Source: Spirochaetaceae bacterium
GTDB lineage: Bacteria > Spirochaetota > Spirochaetia > DSM-27196 > SLAA01
DNA: 55,024 nucleotides
Reading direction: 5' to 3'
NCBI GenBank assembly: GCA_003556605.1
Contig: PWQX01000179.1
Coordinates: forward strand, 1 to 55,024
Below are positions 27,892-36,939 of the stretch, piece by piece. Every line of letters begins with the position of its first letter. The stretch's first letter is position 1. Both the position numbers and the translations under genes were made by a program. The notes under the pieces are model-generated. The model saw only the letters and a program-made list of their open reading frames with translations. It made no database searches and had not been told where the DNA came from.

Positions 27892-29005
27892 TGGGTTTGT
27901 ATAACCGTGTACTCTCAACAACTCGCCGACGTCGAACAGAAGAGGTTTTCGGACTCGAGCGACATACGGGGTTTCGGGACACTGCCGGCGAACGCGCCGC
28001 GAAGACCGGAGGAGATGAGACGCTCCTCGACCGCAGTGCCGGTCTGAGTAAAAAAAAAAGCTTGTCGAGCGGATGCTCGCCGAACCCGGCGCATCGGATC
28101 TCGCCCCACACCATGATCTTCGCGGGCTGATACAGGGTATACAAGATGCCGGTCGCGGTATCGAAACCCCGGCGACCTTGTTTGCGGCGGTTGACGCCGC
28201 GATAAACATCCGCAGCGGCGCCCTGCTTCTGCCGGATCACACCGCCTCGGTTTTCGCCCCTTGGGTCATTCGAAACATCGGCCCTACCACCGAGCACCGA
28301 CTGCGTCCACCGTTCGAGGTCTTCGCCTCCTACGACGTGGACTCGGGTGTGGCGGATCCACACATCCTCGATCCGTATGTCTCATTACACGACCGTGATA
28401 ACCTGGATCATGCCGTGGTAGTCCCATTGATTTACGATGGAACTATACACGGTGTGCTCTTGATCATAGACTCACCCTACTGCGAGCACAACCGAGATAA
28501 GCTCGAACTCATGCTTTCGTCGATCGCCGATCGCGGTGCCGTCATCCTACTGCGCAACCGAGGCAATGTGTTCGCCGCAACTCGCCAGGTGATTCCCCTT
28601 GAGAATAGCGGTTTCTTCGAAGCCGCCGGCCACTTGGCAGTACAGGCTAATCATACCGGTATGCAGTTGAGTTGCGTCATACTCGACCTCGCACGCGGCA
28701 TAGATATTGTGTGCGCCAAGCACAAGGATCTCGACCGCCGCCGCGTTCAGCAAGACATTGAATCGGTGATAACTGCCATGTTTGCCGGTCTTGCCGTGTT
28801 GACTCGCTCGGCCGACGGCCGTATTGCCGCACTGATGCTCCAGACTCGCCTGTTGGACCGCGAGCTGTTCGAGCAGCAACTGCGCGCACAACTCGCGAGG
28901 CTGCTGCCGAGTCTCGAAGACGAGCATGCGTTCGAGCTTGAAACCCTAAGCGCGGGAGAACCAACGGAAGGGTTTTTTACAACGCTAACCGAAAAGCTTA
29001 CGTAA
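27891..29005 (+). CDS. GAF-like-domain protein requiring a -1 frameshift at an A10 tract (27891-28058 then 28058-29005)
   Basis: TAATG overlap with the upstream gene; frame 0 stops at 28130; frame -1 gives ...RSAGLSKKKKLVERMLAEPGASDLAPHHDLRGL... to the stop at 29005, which abuts the next ATG. No convincing RBS for an independent start at 28073. Confidence 0.6.
28050..28079 (+). other. Putative recoding / slippage site: A10 tract plus downstream hairpin
   Basis: AAAAAAAAAA at 28050-28059, then after 6 nt a 5-bp GC-rich hairpin CGAGC-ggat-GCTCG at 28066-28079. Confidence 0.45.
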
Positions 29006-30618
29006 TGCTTCGCGTGGAACGCAGCCGAGCAGGAGAACCCACCGCTACAGTCGGCACACGCGCATTGGTCTCGCGCTACGCCCCGCGCCGAGAGGCCGCG
29101 CGCTTTGTTCAAGAACAACTTGCAGATCGCACACCGGCAACGGTGATTGTGCTGGGTGAGGTATTAGGTTATCTCACCGAGGCGATACAAGCCGTGAGGC
29201 CCGACACAACCGTGATCGCAGTTTACTATAGCTCTGATACACTCGAACACCGCGTGGCCCAACCCAGCAGCTTGTGGCATCCGCGAGCATCGCTACCGTT
29301 CCAACGGTTCTTGGAGATCAACTTGCCGGAGCACTGTCTAAGCGACCTGGAGGCGATTGAGTGGGTTCCGGCGGCCGATGTGTTCGCCGATGTAGCTCAG
29401 CAGATCCGGGAACAGCTGCGCCGGGTGATTCAAAGGATGTCGGCAGGTGCCGTGACCGCAACCTACTTTGGGCGCCGCTGGTTCCGAAACGCGGTGGCGA
29501 ATTACCTGCATCTATCACGCTATACAAAGCTCAGTGTGCGCGCCGCTACGATCGTGATCGCGGCGTCCGGACCGTCGCTCAGCGAGTATCTGCCGGAATT
29601 GCGAGCAAAGCGGCGCGATGTGATGCTGTGGGCGCTGCCGTCGGCGGTCCTGCCCTTGGCCGAGCTGGGTCTGGCGCCTGATCTGGTAGTGCTCACCGAC
29701 GGCGGGGTGTACGCCGTCGAGCATCTCCAACCGCTGCGCTACAGCGCGACTCCGGTCGTGATGCCGCTCATCGCCGGCCGCGGGGTTTGGCGCCTTAAGA
29801 CACCGGTGGCGCCGTTCTGCCAGGGCGGCGTCATTGAGGATGGCTTCGCCGTCCTGCTGGGGCCGCCGGCAGCGCGTGTGCCGCCGAACGGTACGGTGGC
29901 CGGCTCGGCGCTGGATTTGGCCCTGCAGTGCAAACCGCGCGCGGTGGCATTCGTCGGCCTTGATCTGTGCACCCGCGACATTGCACTGCATGCTCGCCCC
30001 CACGCCTTCGAACACTATTTCGAGCGCACCGTCACCCGGCTGCATCCTTATCTCACGAAGCAATTTGAAGCTGCCGAGCCGTACGAACGCATCGCAGCCT
30101 ATACCCGCCGTTCGCCTGCGCTCGAGACGTACGCCGGCTGGTTCTCAGAACGACTGCGTGAGTGCCCACTGCCGGTCTACCGTGCTCCGCCTTCACCGGT
30201 TGAGATTACCGGAATGGCTCCCTCGGCACACATCATACCCGATTCGGGTACCGAGCGGCCAAGCCTGCAGCAGCGACTCTACGCCGCGCCGGGGCTTTCG
30301 GAGCGCAAACGCCGAGCCGGCCGTCTCATGGCGTCGTTCACAGCGGCCGCCGCACGGCTTGCAGAGCTTGCCCCGGCGCTGCACAACCGGCAGCAGTGCG
30401 CAGCCGCCGATATAGCCGGTGATCCGGACATCGGATCGCTCAAAGGGATCGCAGACCCCGAGCTCAAACGCGCGGCAGACCTCACGCACTACCTTGCACC
30501 CAAGCTGTTCCGTAATGCACTTACCGCCGAAACCGAACACGACTGTCGCCGTGTTCTACAGCGCGCGCAAATCGAGATTACCGAGGAGCTGCACAAGGTG
30601 CAGGGGTGGACCAGATGA
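29005..30618 (+). CDS. MptE-like / DUF115 (motility-associated factor-like) protein 1
   Basis: GRRWFRNAVANYL ... IVIAASGPSLSEYLPELRAKRRDVMLWALPSAVLPLAELGLAPDLVVLTDGG ... VAFVGLDLCTRD typical of the MptE-like/DUF115 family. Confidence 0.8.
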   Translation: MLRVERSRAGEPTATVGTRALVSRYAPRREAARFVQEQLADRTPATVIVLGEVLGYLTEAIQAVRPDTTVIAVYYSSDTLEHRVAQPSSLWHPRASLPFQRFLEINLPEHCLSDLEAIEWVPAADVFADVAQQIREQLRRVIQRMSAGAVTATYFGRRWFRNAVANYLHLSRYTKLSVRAATIVIAASGPSLSEYLPELRAKRRDVMLWALPSAVLPLAELGLAPDLVVLTDGGVYAVEHLQPLRYSATPVVMPLIAGRGVWRLKTPVAPFCQGGVIEDGFAVLLGPPAARVPPNGTVAGSALDLALQCKPRAVAFVGLDLCTRDIALHARPHAFEHYFERTVTRLHPYLTKQFEAAEPYERIAAYTRRSPALETYAGWFSERLRECPLPVYRAPPSPVEITGMAPSAHIIPDSGTERPSLQQRLYAAPGLSERKRRAGRLMASFTAAAARLAELAPALHNRQQCAAADIAGDPDIGSLKGIADPELKRAADLTHYLAPKLFRNALTAETEHDCRRVLQRAQIEITEELHKVQGWTR

Positions 30619-32414
30619 GCGGCTCTAGCGGGCAACCTTTCAGGTCTCAAGCTGCGGTGCTGCAGGCCAACATCAACACCCTGCGGCGTCATAACCCCCG
30701 CGCTGCCGATCGGCTTGAGGCGCAAGCGCATAAGGCGGTCCTGACGGTGATCCGTTCACGAGCGGGACTACCGGTACCGATAGTCCGGCGCGAACACCGT
30801 GATATTGGGCTGCACTCGCGCTATGATCCGCTACGCGAGGCCGAGCGTGCCGCCGAGCACACTGCCGGAAGCGGTTTTGTTATCGTGCTTGGCTTGGGGC
30901 TCGGATACCATATCACGCCGTTACTCACTCAGCGGCAGCTTGAAGCAGTTGTCGTGGTTGACCGCGACGCCGCGCTCGCCCGGGCAATGCTGGGGCTGCG
31001 CGATCTCACTGCAGTACTCGGCGATCCGCGGCTCAAGATCCTCATTGACCCCGACATGACCGAGGTTGAGCAAAGCATCAGTCACCGCTATCTCCCTGCA
31101 ATTCATGGACGACTGGAGACCGTAGTGCTACAGGGCCGGCAAGCTCTGGATCGTGACTGGTTCACTGCCGTTGCCGCAACGGTACGCACCGCCGCGCAGC
31201 ACGCGGTGACGGAGTATCACACACAACGGAAGCTGGGGCGGCGCTGGTTCATGAATACGCTCGTTAATCTCGGCTCCGGTGCAGCCGCGCGCGCCATGCA
31301 GTCCGGTGCTGTTGAAAAGGCGGTTCCGGCCGACCGCCCCGCAGTGATAGCAGCCGCCGGTCCCTCGTTGCGCCGCGCGCTCACCGGACTGCGAGACCGC
31401 CGCAAGCGCTGTTCGATCATTGCGACCGACAGCGCCCTGCCGGTACTCCTTGCGGCCGGAGTCCGTCCTGCGCTGGTCGTATCGATCGACTGCCAACACG
31501 CTACGTATCACCACCTGCTCGCAGGGACACCCGCGGGAACCACAGCGGTCGTAGATATCGCCGGCCCGCCGATCGCCCTGCGCGCCTTTTCACGGTTGGC
31601 GTTAGTGGCGAGCGGGCATCCTCTCGCGCGCTACCTGCAGCATCGTCTCGGCTGGCCGCGCACGCTCGACCTCAGCGGTGGTACCGTAACGTACGCGGCG
31701 CTTGCGCTGGCGTTGGAGCTCGGCATCTGCGACCTCGAGGTCGTCGGCGCTGACTTCGCATACCCCGATCGCATGCCGTACTGCGTCGACACCTATCTCG
31801 ACCGCTACTTTCGCGCCCGCCAATCACGCCTCACCGGCCTCGAACAGTTGCATCTTGAGTTCGTGTTCTCAGAGCCGGGTCTCGCCCGGGTTGAGGGCGT
31901 TGAGCGCCTGTACACCGCCACCCGCATGCAGCGGTATCGCGCCTTAACCGAAGCGCTGGTCGACCGCTATGGCGCGCGGCTGGATCCGATAGGGGGGGCG
32001 CCGGGCAGCTTCCGGCTCACCGGATACGGCGACCGGCAGCAACCGCACGGGAGTTTTTCACCCCCTGCTGCGGCCGGCGTTTCCGAGCCTACTCAAGCGG
32101 TGCGTGCGACGCTTCTAGAATACCGTCAACTGTTGACGCAGCTTACCCCGCAGGGTAGTTACACCGAGTTCACCGCACGCCTCAAGGCGGCGGAGTACGA
32201 GGCTTGGGTTACGTTGCTACCGCTGCTGCCGGCCTTCTATAACGCTTCGGCGGCAACCTGGAGTGCTGGGGCGGCAGATGCGCGTAGTTGGGCGCTCGAT
32301 CGCCTAAGCCGCATCCTCGAACGCTATGCCGGCGTACCCGACTATGCTGTCACCGGGCATGACGTCGTAACTGGTGTAGTATCCAACCAGCCGGCCGGTC
32401 TCGACCCCGCTTAA
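30615..32414 (+). CDS. MptE-like / DUF115 (motility-associated factor-like) protein 2
   Basis: GRRWFMNTLVNL ... AVIAAAGPSLRRALTGLRDRRKRCSIIATDSALPVLLAAGVRPALVVSIDCQHATYHHL ... LEVVGADFAYPD; ATGA overlap with the preceding gene. Confidence 0.82.
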   Translation: MSGSSGQPFRSQAAVLQANINTLRRHNPRAADRLEAQAHKAVLTVIRSRAGLPVPIVRREHRDIGLHSRYDPLREAERAAEHTAGSGFVIVLGLGLGYHITPLLTQRQLEAVVVVDRDAALARAMLGLRDLTAVLGDPRLKILIDPDMTEVEQSISHRYLPAIHGRLETVVLQGRQALDRDWFTAVAATVRTAAQHAVTEYHTQRKLGRRWFMNTLVNLGSGAAARAMQSGAVEKAVPADRPAVIAAAGPSLRRALTGLRDRRKRCSIIATDSALPVLLAAGVRPALVVSIDCQHATYHHLLAGTPAGTTAVVDIAGPPIALRAFSRLALVASGHPLARYLQHRLGWPRTLDLSGGTVTYAALALALELGICDLEVVGADFAYPDRMPYCVDTYLDRYFRARQSRLTGLEQLHLEFVFSEPGLARVEGVERLYTATRMQRYRALTEALVDRYGARLDPIGGAPGSFRLTGYGDRQQPHGSFSPPAAAGVSEPTQAVRATLLEYRQLLTQLTPQGSYTEFTARLKAAEYEAWVTLLPLLPAFYNASAATWSAGAADARSWALDRLSRILERYAGVPDYAVTGHDVVTGVVSNQPAGLDPA

Positions 32415-33152
32415 GCGGGCGAAGTGTGCGGCCGAGGCGCCGGCTCCCATCGAGCACGCCGCGCGATTGCGCAGCGCGGCTTCCAACGCGCCGCGGGCGT
32501 CAAGCGCCAATAACGGGTCAATCGCGAGACGATCGTTGTTCTGTTTCACCCACTCAACTGCGCGCGCGGCCGGTCCGTGACTCGTGAAACCGAAGCCCGG
32601 CCCATAGTGAGTGAGGTCGGTGGACCCGACGACCGCAAGCCCGCCCGCAATCTGTTGCCCAAGCTCCGATAGTACCTCCGCTAACCGCAAAGCCTGCTCG
32701 TCAGGCGGCGCGCGTAGATACAACACGCGCGCACGCGGCATAAGGTGCTTCACAAGCGGCAATTGTACCTCAACGCTGTTGTCGGCTTCACGGTCTGCGC
32801 CGACCTCAAGCCGCTCGGCCACCGCTTGCCGCAGGTCCGCAGCAGCCTCCAGCGGCCCTAACGGCGTTTCGAACCCATCCTCGGGCGCCGCAACAAGCGA
32901 ATCCCCCGGGCGCAGGTGCCCGCCGATCACCGCAACGCACTCGAGCTCCGGGGAAAGACAACTGAGTGCTGCGTACGCTAACGGACCCGAGAACGCCCAC
33001 CCTGCGTGTGGTACAACCACTGATCGCGAAGACTGAGCGACCGAAAACTGCGGCAGTTGAAGCTCGAACTCTCGAATAGCTTCAACAACCTCCTGCGCGC
33101 GGCGCGGGTACCAGCCCGGCGGAAGCTGTCGTGATCGCGTTCTTCTACTCAT
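32304..33152 (-). CDS. AmmeMemoRadiSam system protein B (MEMO1 family)
   Basis: RSVVVPHAGWAFSGPLAYAALS, NSVEVQLPLVKHLMPRARVLYLR, VVGSTDLTHYGPGFGF, C-terminal GRLVGYYTSYDVMPGDSIVGYAGIAF. Confidence 0.88.
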   Translation of the reverse strand: MSRRTRSRQLPPGWYPRRAQEVVEAIREFELQLPQFSVAQSSRSVVVPHAGWAFSGPLAYAALSCLSPELECVAVIGGHLRPGDSLVAAPEDGFETPLGPLEAAADLRQAVAERLEVGADREADNSVEVQLPLVKHLMPRARVLYLRAPPDEQALRLAEVLSELGQQIAGGLAVVGSTDLTHYGPGFGFTSHGPAARAVEWVKQNNDRLAIDPLLALDARGALEAALRNRAACSMGAGASAAHFARLSGVETGRLVGYYTSYDVMPGDSIVGYAGIAFEDAA

Positions 33153-33160
33153 TAATCAAT

Positions 33161-33166
33161 AGTATA
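33161..33166 (-). promoter_or_regulatory. Extended -10 element of the MEMO-like gene (predicted leaderless)
   Basis: Minus strand reads TGT-TATACT-ATTGATTA-ATG: a TGn extended -10 only 8 nt from the start codon. Confidence 0.5.
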
Positions 33167-33241
33167 ACAGCTCAGCACACGTGCCGATACTAGTAGCGTT
33201 GATCGTAGCGGTAGCGTAAACCTCTGCCTGCACTGGAGCCT

Positions 33242-34459
33242 ATGAGCAAATCCATTCCGGCGGCATTCACGGCGCTGACAGTTGTCTTCTTCCTGGGACT
33301 GGCGTTGACATTCGTGTTTCGAATGGACCACCGCAGGGCCGAAAACCTCCAATATCGAGAATCAGAGCTTCGGAAAGTCGTTAACCAGCTCGCTGTGGCT
33401 TACCGTGATGGAGTACCGCCGGCATCGCCGACCACCCGCGAAATTATCAGCGAACACCTGCAAGAACCGCGCGGACCGCGCGTCTTTGCAGTCTACACCT
33501 ACGATGACGGTCTTGAGTATCTCTGGACCTACTCACCGGCGTATATCCGTACCGGCCCGCGCGCCAACGTCTCGGTACCGGGAGTGCCGGCGTTCTCGTA
33601 CAACCATTTGACCGAAGGACAGCTCTCCCGGCAAATCCGCTATTCCGGCGACGAATCGTGGATCGTCGACGCCATTTACCCACTGCTGCTCGGCTCGGAC
33701 TTCTTCACACCGTTACGCGATTCACTCATCGCGCTTATCGCCTTCGCGCTGATCACGCTTCTCACCGCCGGCGTAAACGCACGCCGTCCCATTCGCTCCG
33801 CCTACCCCGACTACGCGGCACAGCCGCAGAGCAGGCAAGCGCACACAGCCGTCTCCGCACCCGTGCAGCGGCCGAAGGCCCGTTCTCGCGTCAGATCGGA
33901 TCTTAGCGAACAGTTCGACACACGCGAGAATAGTCAACGGCTGCCGCCGAGTGGGGTTACCATAAAGGACGGTGCGCGGGAGAACTATGACTTCGAATCA
34001 ACCAAAGAGCCGCAGACGCGCCCGGCGCCGGCAACGCCGACCCTGTCGCAACGCGTCAACGAGGCCGTGCAGAAGGCTGCGGCCGAAGATGAGAATCTCG
34101 TGCTGGCGGTAGTGCAGTTCCCCGAGACAAGCCAAGCACATGAGCTTCAGCGCGTGTTGCCCGGCGATACGCAAGTGACCGACCTGCAGGACGGCCGCTT
34201 CGCGGTACTGCTTCCGGAGCACGATATTTCCGAGGCGCTGCGCCGATTCGAACGATTACAGGCCGCGCGAGCCGCTGCGCACGAGATACCGACTCCCGCC
34301 GTGGGTCTGTCTGCCCGCAACCGCCGGCTCGTTTCCGGTGACCGCCTCATCAATGAGGCGCGTATCGCGTTACGCCGCGCCGAGCACGAACCCAAGCGGC
34401 TTATGGCGTTTTCCCCGGATGCTAATCGCTTTCGCGACTACATCGCGCGAACCCGGTAA
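33242..34459 (+). CDS. Membrane protein with degenerate GGDEF-like C-terminal domain
   Basis: Two TM regions flanking a short extracytoplasmic domain; C-terminus ENLVLAVVQFPE...DGRFAVLLPEHDISEALRRFERLQ...AVGLSARNRRLVSGDRLINEARIALRRAEHEP follows the GGDEF pattern but has no GGDEF motif. Confidence 0.6.
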   Translation: MSKSIPAAFTALTVVFFLGLALTFVFRMDHRRAENLQYRESELRKVVNQLAVAYRDGVPPASPTTREIISEHLQEPRGPRVFAVYTYDDGLEYLWTYSPAYIRTGPRANVSVPGVPAFSYNHLTEGQLSRQIRYSGDESWIVDAIYPLLLGSDFFTPLRDSLIALIAFALITLLTAGVNARRPIRSAYPDYAAQPQSRQAHTAVSAPVQRPKARSRVRSDLSEQFDTRENSQRLPPSGVTIKDGARENYDFESTKEPQTRPAPATPTLSQRVNEAVQKAAAEDENLVLAVVQFPETSQAHELQRVLPGDTQVTDLQDGRFAVLLPEHDISEALRRFERLQAARAAAHEIPTPAVGLSARNRRLVSGDRLINEARIALRRAEHEPKRLMAFSPDANRFRDYIARTR

Positions 34460-34463
34460 GGCT

Positions 34464-35384
34464 CTACCGGCTCAGATCCGCCAAAGGGCGCAGAACGCGC
34501 GCGACATCGCCGGGAAGGAGACGCGCGGCAAAGCGATCCGGCAAGCTTCCCGGTCCTCGACCAACAGCCCATAACTCGGCATCAGCCACATGGATCTCAA
34601 GCTCGTAATGTTGACCAAGCGCGGTAACCGCGCGGACAACGGCTTCAGCGTCACCGAGATCAAGCACTTCAACCGGCGCTATCTCTTCACCGGTCAGCCC
34701 ATCAAGCGCGGCCAAGACCGCCCGCACCTGCGACGCCGACGGCTCGGGAAGCCCGGCCTCCCGCGGCAGCCACGTGTCAAAGCTTTCGTAGTACAGCTCG
34801 TAACGGTCACCAGGGGAATCCACGGCAAGCCGGCGGGTCCTTCCCGGCTCAGTTCCCTCTGGGAATACGCGCCGCTCGATGTAGTGTTTCAGATCGGCTG
34901 GAAAAGTGTTACGCAGCCGCCGGCCGGACAGCCATACCCCCTCGCGGTCGAGCAGCCGGTAGTAGGTGCCGCTGCCCGAGTCATCGCCCAATACTACCCC
35001 GAGCCGCGACCCGTCCTCTAGTGTTACCCGAACTTCAAGCGCATTGCGGTGATCGAGCCCGTATCGCGACGCGTCGTAGGGCCGTGAGGTTACGGTACGC
35101 ACCCGGGTTGCTGCCGCCAACTCGCTCAAAGCCCTCATTACACGATCGGCCCGCGCCGGAAGCACCGGACCCGGCTCCACACACCACCACCGTGAGTCAT
35201 CCAGCTCCAGGCGCACCGAGAGGTCGGTATGCGTGAGCTCAACTGCAGCCACGCGTTCTGCGGAAAACTCGAGCACCGCCGGCTCGCCGGCATGCTCACG
35301 AAGCAGCCCGACACCCACTCCGACAGCAAGCGCCGCGGCAAACACCGCAGCGACAACATGCTTGACTACCGTGGCCTGCGGCAT
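34464..35384 (-). CDS. DUF4340-type protein associated with a Gld-like ABC exporter
   Basis: N-terminal TM then AERVAAVELTHTDLSVRLELDDSRWWCVEP...RADRVMRALSELAAATRV...VTLEDGSRLGVVLGDDSGSGTYYRL. Confidence 0.75.
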   Translation of the reverse strand: MPQATVVKHVVAAVFAAALAVGVGVGLLREHAGEPAVLEFSAERVAAVELTHTDLSVRLELDDSRWWCVEPGPVLPARADRVMRALSELAAATRVRTVTSRPYDASRYGLDHRNALEVRVTLEDGSRLGVVLGDDSGSGTYYRLLDREGVWLSGRRLRNTFPADLKHYIERRVFPEGTEPGRTRRLAVDSPGDRYELYYESFDTWLPREAGLPEPSASQVRAVLAALDGLTGEEIAPVEVLDLGDAEAVVRAVTALGQHYELEIHVADAELWAVGRGPGSLPDRFAARLLPGDVARVLRPLADLSR

Positions 35385-35386
35385 GC

Positions 35387-36931
35387 TTACTTCCCGGCGC
35401 TCGGCGCCTCACGACGCCCCCGTTGTACTCGCCTGCGCCTGTACCACACGCCGGCGAGGATAACTCCAAGCGGCACCAGCGCCACATTGACAGTGCGCGC
35501 CACCCAGCCCTGGAACGCCCGGCCGGCCGGGTGTTCAATCGCGTCGAGCCGGCGCTCAGTCGGCGCCTCGCGCCGCAGCCGCGCAAGCTCCTCGTCGCCC
35601 ACGATCCAGTGAGCGGCGTTATCGAGCAACTCAAGTGTTCCGCGCGGCGCGGCGACCTGCATCATATCGGTGACCGTGCGACTGCCGGAGATAGCCACCA
35701 GGCGCCCTCCGGGTTCGCGATTATCCGAACCCGCTCCCACCGACAGCGCAACTGCCAAAGGGTACGATCCGCTGAACGGTTCGCCCGGCGGAGGTTCGCT
35801 GTGTCTCCCAGGCGAGACATCCTGTATCTCTGCGAGCACCCAGGACTCCGGCGAGCTGCGCGCCAACACCACCGTTTCAATCTCATTCGCAGGGTCAAGC
35901 TCAAGACGGCTCGGCCACAACGCGGTGAAGCTCGACACCCCGTGCCCAACCGGGTGATCACCGGCGACGGAATCAGGGCCAATCGCAGGCCAGAAAGGAT
36001 AGGGGTCCTCGTCCTGAACCCGGGTTTCACCAACCCGCCGTTCCACCGGGATCGACCGGTTATCGGGATCAAGCACCAGAGCCGGGTACGCAACAACACC
36101 GTACCCGGCAAGCCACTCGGTAAGGTGCGGTTGTTCCACCGCCGCTACAACGGCGCCAAGCTCCGGTTCTACTCGCAGTCGGTCGACTGCGATAATCGCC
36201 CCCCGGCCCGAGGCGATAAAACCCTCGAGCCGCTGCACCGCCGCCTGACCCAGATCGTTGTTGCCGATCACCAACAGACCGCTTAGGCTTTCGGGGAGCT
36301 CCTCGTTGAGATCCACAACCCGCAGCCTGAAGCGCCGCGCGAGCTGATTGGCGATCAACTGCAACGAATCCTGCACCGTAATTGCCCGATCACCGATTAC
36401 GACCCCAAGCTCGGGGCGCGCGCCCCGCTGCAGCGCCGTAATCGCCGCAGTAAGCTCGAACTCTATCTCGTTCGGATCGAAGGCAAGCGGGATCACCTCA
36501 CGCCGGTCTCGATACTCGAGAACGATCCCGGAATACACGCGCGCAGGCGATTCATCGGGACCCCGCTGCAGTTGGACACGCTGAGGGACTACCCCGAGCT
36601 CCTCAGCCTCCTCGCGTCGTTGGCGCGACTCGTCGGGGTTTAGCACCTGCAACTCAACCAGCCCCTGCGACTGCCGGGCATACTCGTCGAGGTACTCTTC
36701 GATGTGACGAGTCTCGGCGGTGCGCGCTCGTAGTGCGCCCGACAGGTAGTAGCGGATGCTCACCGGGTCCTCGAGCTGCTCCCAGACTGCTCTTGTTTCC
36801 GGCATAACCGAAAAGACCCGGTTCGCCGTCAAATCGATTCGCACGGAAAACAGCGCCAGGTTTGCGCCGATCAGAATAAGCACCATGACAATGAAGCTCG
36901 CTTTTAGGTGGCGTCTCACACGCTCGTGCAT
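35387..36931 (-). CDS. GldG-like ABC transport auxiliary protein
   Basis: N-terminal TM, RIDLTANRVFSVMPETRAVWEQLEDPVSIRYYLSG..., C-terminal TM; start at MHERVRRHLKASF (36931). Confidence 0.82.
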   Translation of the reverse strand: MHERVRRHLKASFIVMVLILIGANLALFSVRIDLTANRVFSVMPETRAVWEQLEDPVSIRYYLSGALRARTAETRHIEEYLDEYARQSQGLVELQVLNPDESRQRREEAEELGVVPQRVQLQRGPDESPARVYSGIVLEYRDRREVIPLAFDPNEIEFELTAAITALQRGARPELGVVIGDRAITVQDSLQLIANQLARRFRLRVVDLNEELPESLSGLLVIGNNDLGQAAVQRLEGFIASGRGAIIAVDRLRVEPELGAVVAAVEQPHLTEWLAGYGVVAYPALVLDPDNRSIPVERRVGETRVQDEDPYPFWPAIGPDSVAGDHPVGHGVSSFTALWPSRLELDPANEIETVVLARSSPESWVLAEIQDVSPGRHSEPPPGEPFSGSYPLAVALSVGAGSDNREPGGRLVAISGSRTVTDMMQVAAPRGTLELLDNAAHWIVGDEELARLRREAPTERRLDAIEHPAGRAFQGWVARTVNVALVPLGVILAGVWYRRRRVQRGRREAPSAGK

Positions 36932-36939
36932 GACCCGTT

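Noticed and set aside
28073-29005. Independent gene starting at ATG 28073
   Set aside because: No convincing Shine-Dalgarno and an adjacent in-frame TAA; better explained as the second part of the 27891 gene read through the A10 tract, although an independent start cannot be fully excluded.
31992-31998. G7 run in the second DUF115 gene
   Set aside because: Short G run in GC-rich coding DNA with an intact frame; insufficient evidence for phase variation.
35423-36286. 287-aa plus-strand ORF antisense to the GldG-like gene
   Set aside because: GC-rich shadow ORF, Arg/Pro/His-rich with no recognisable motif; the minus-strand gene has clear family features.
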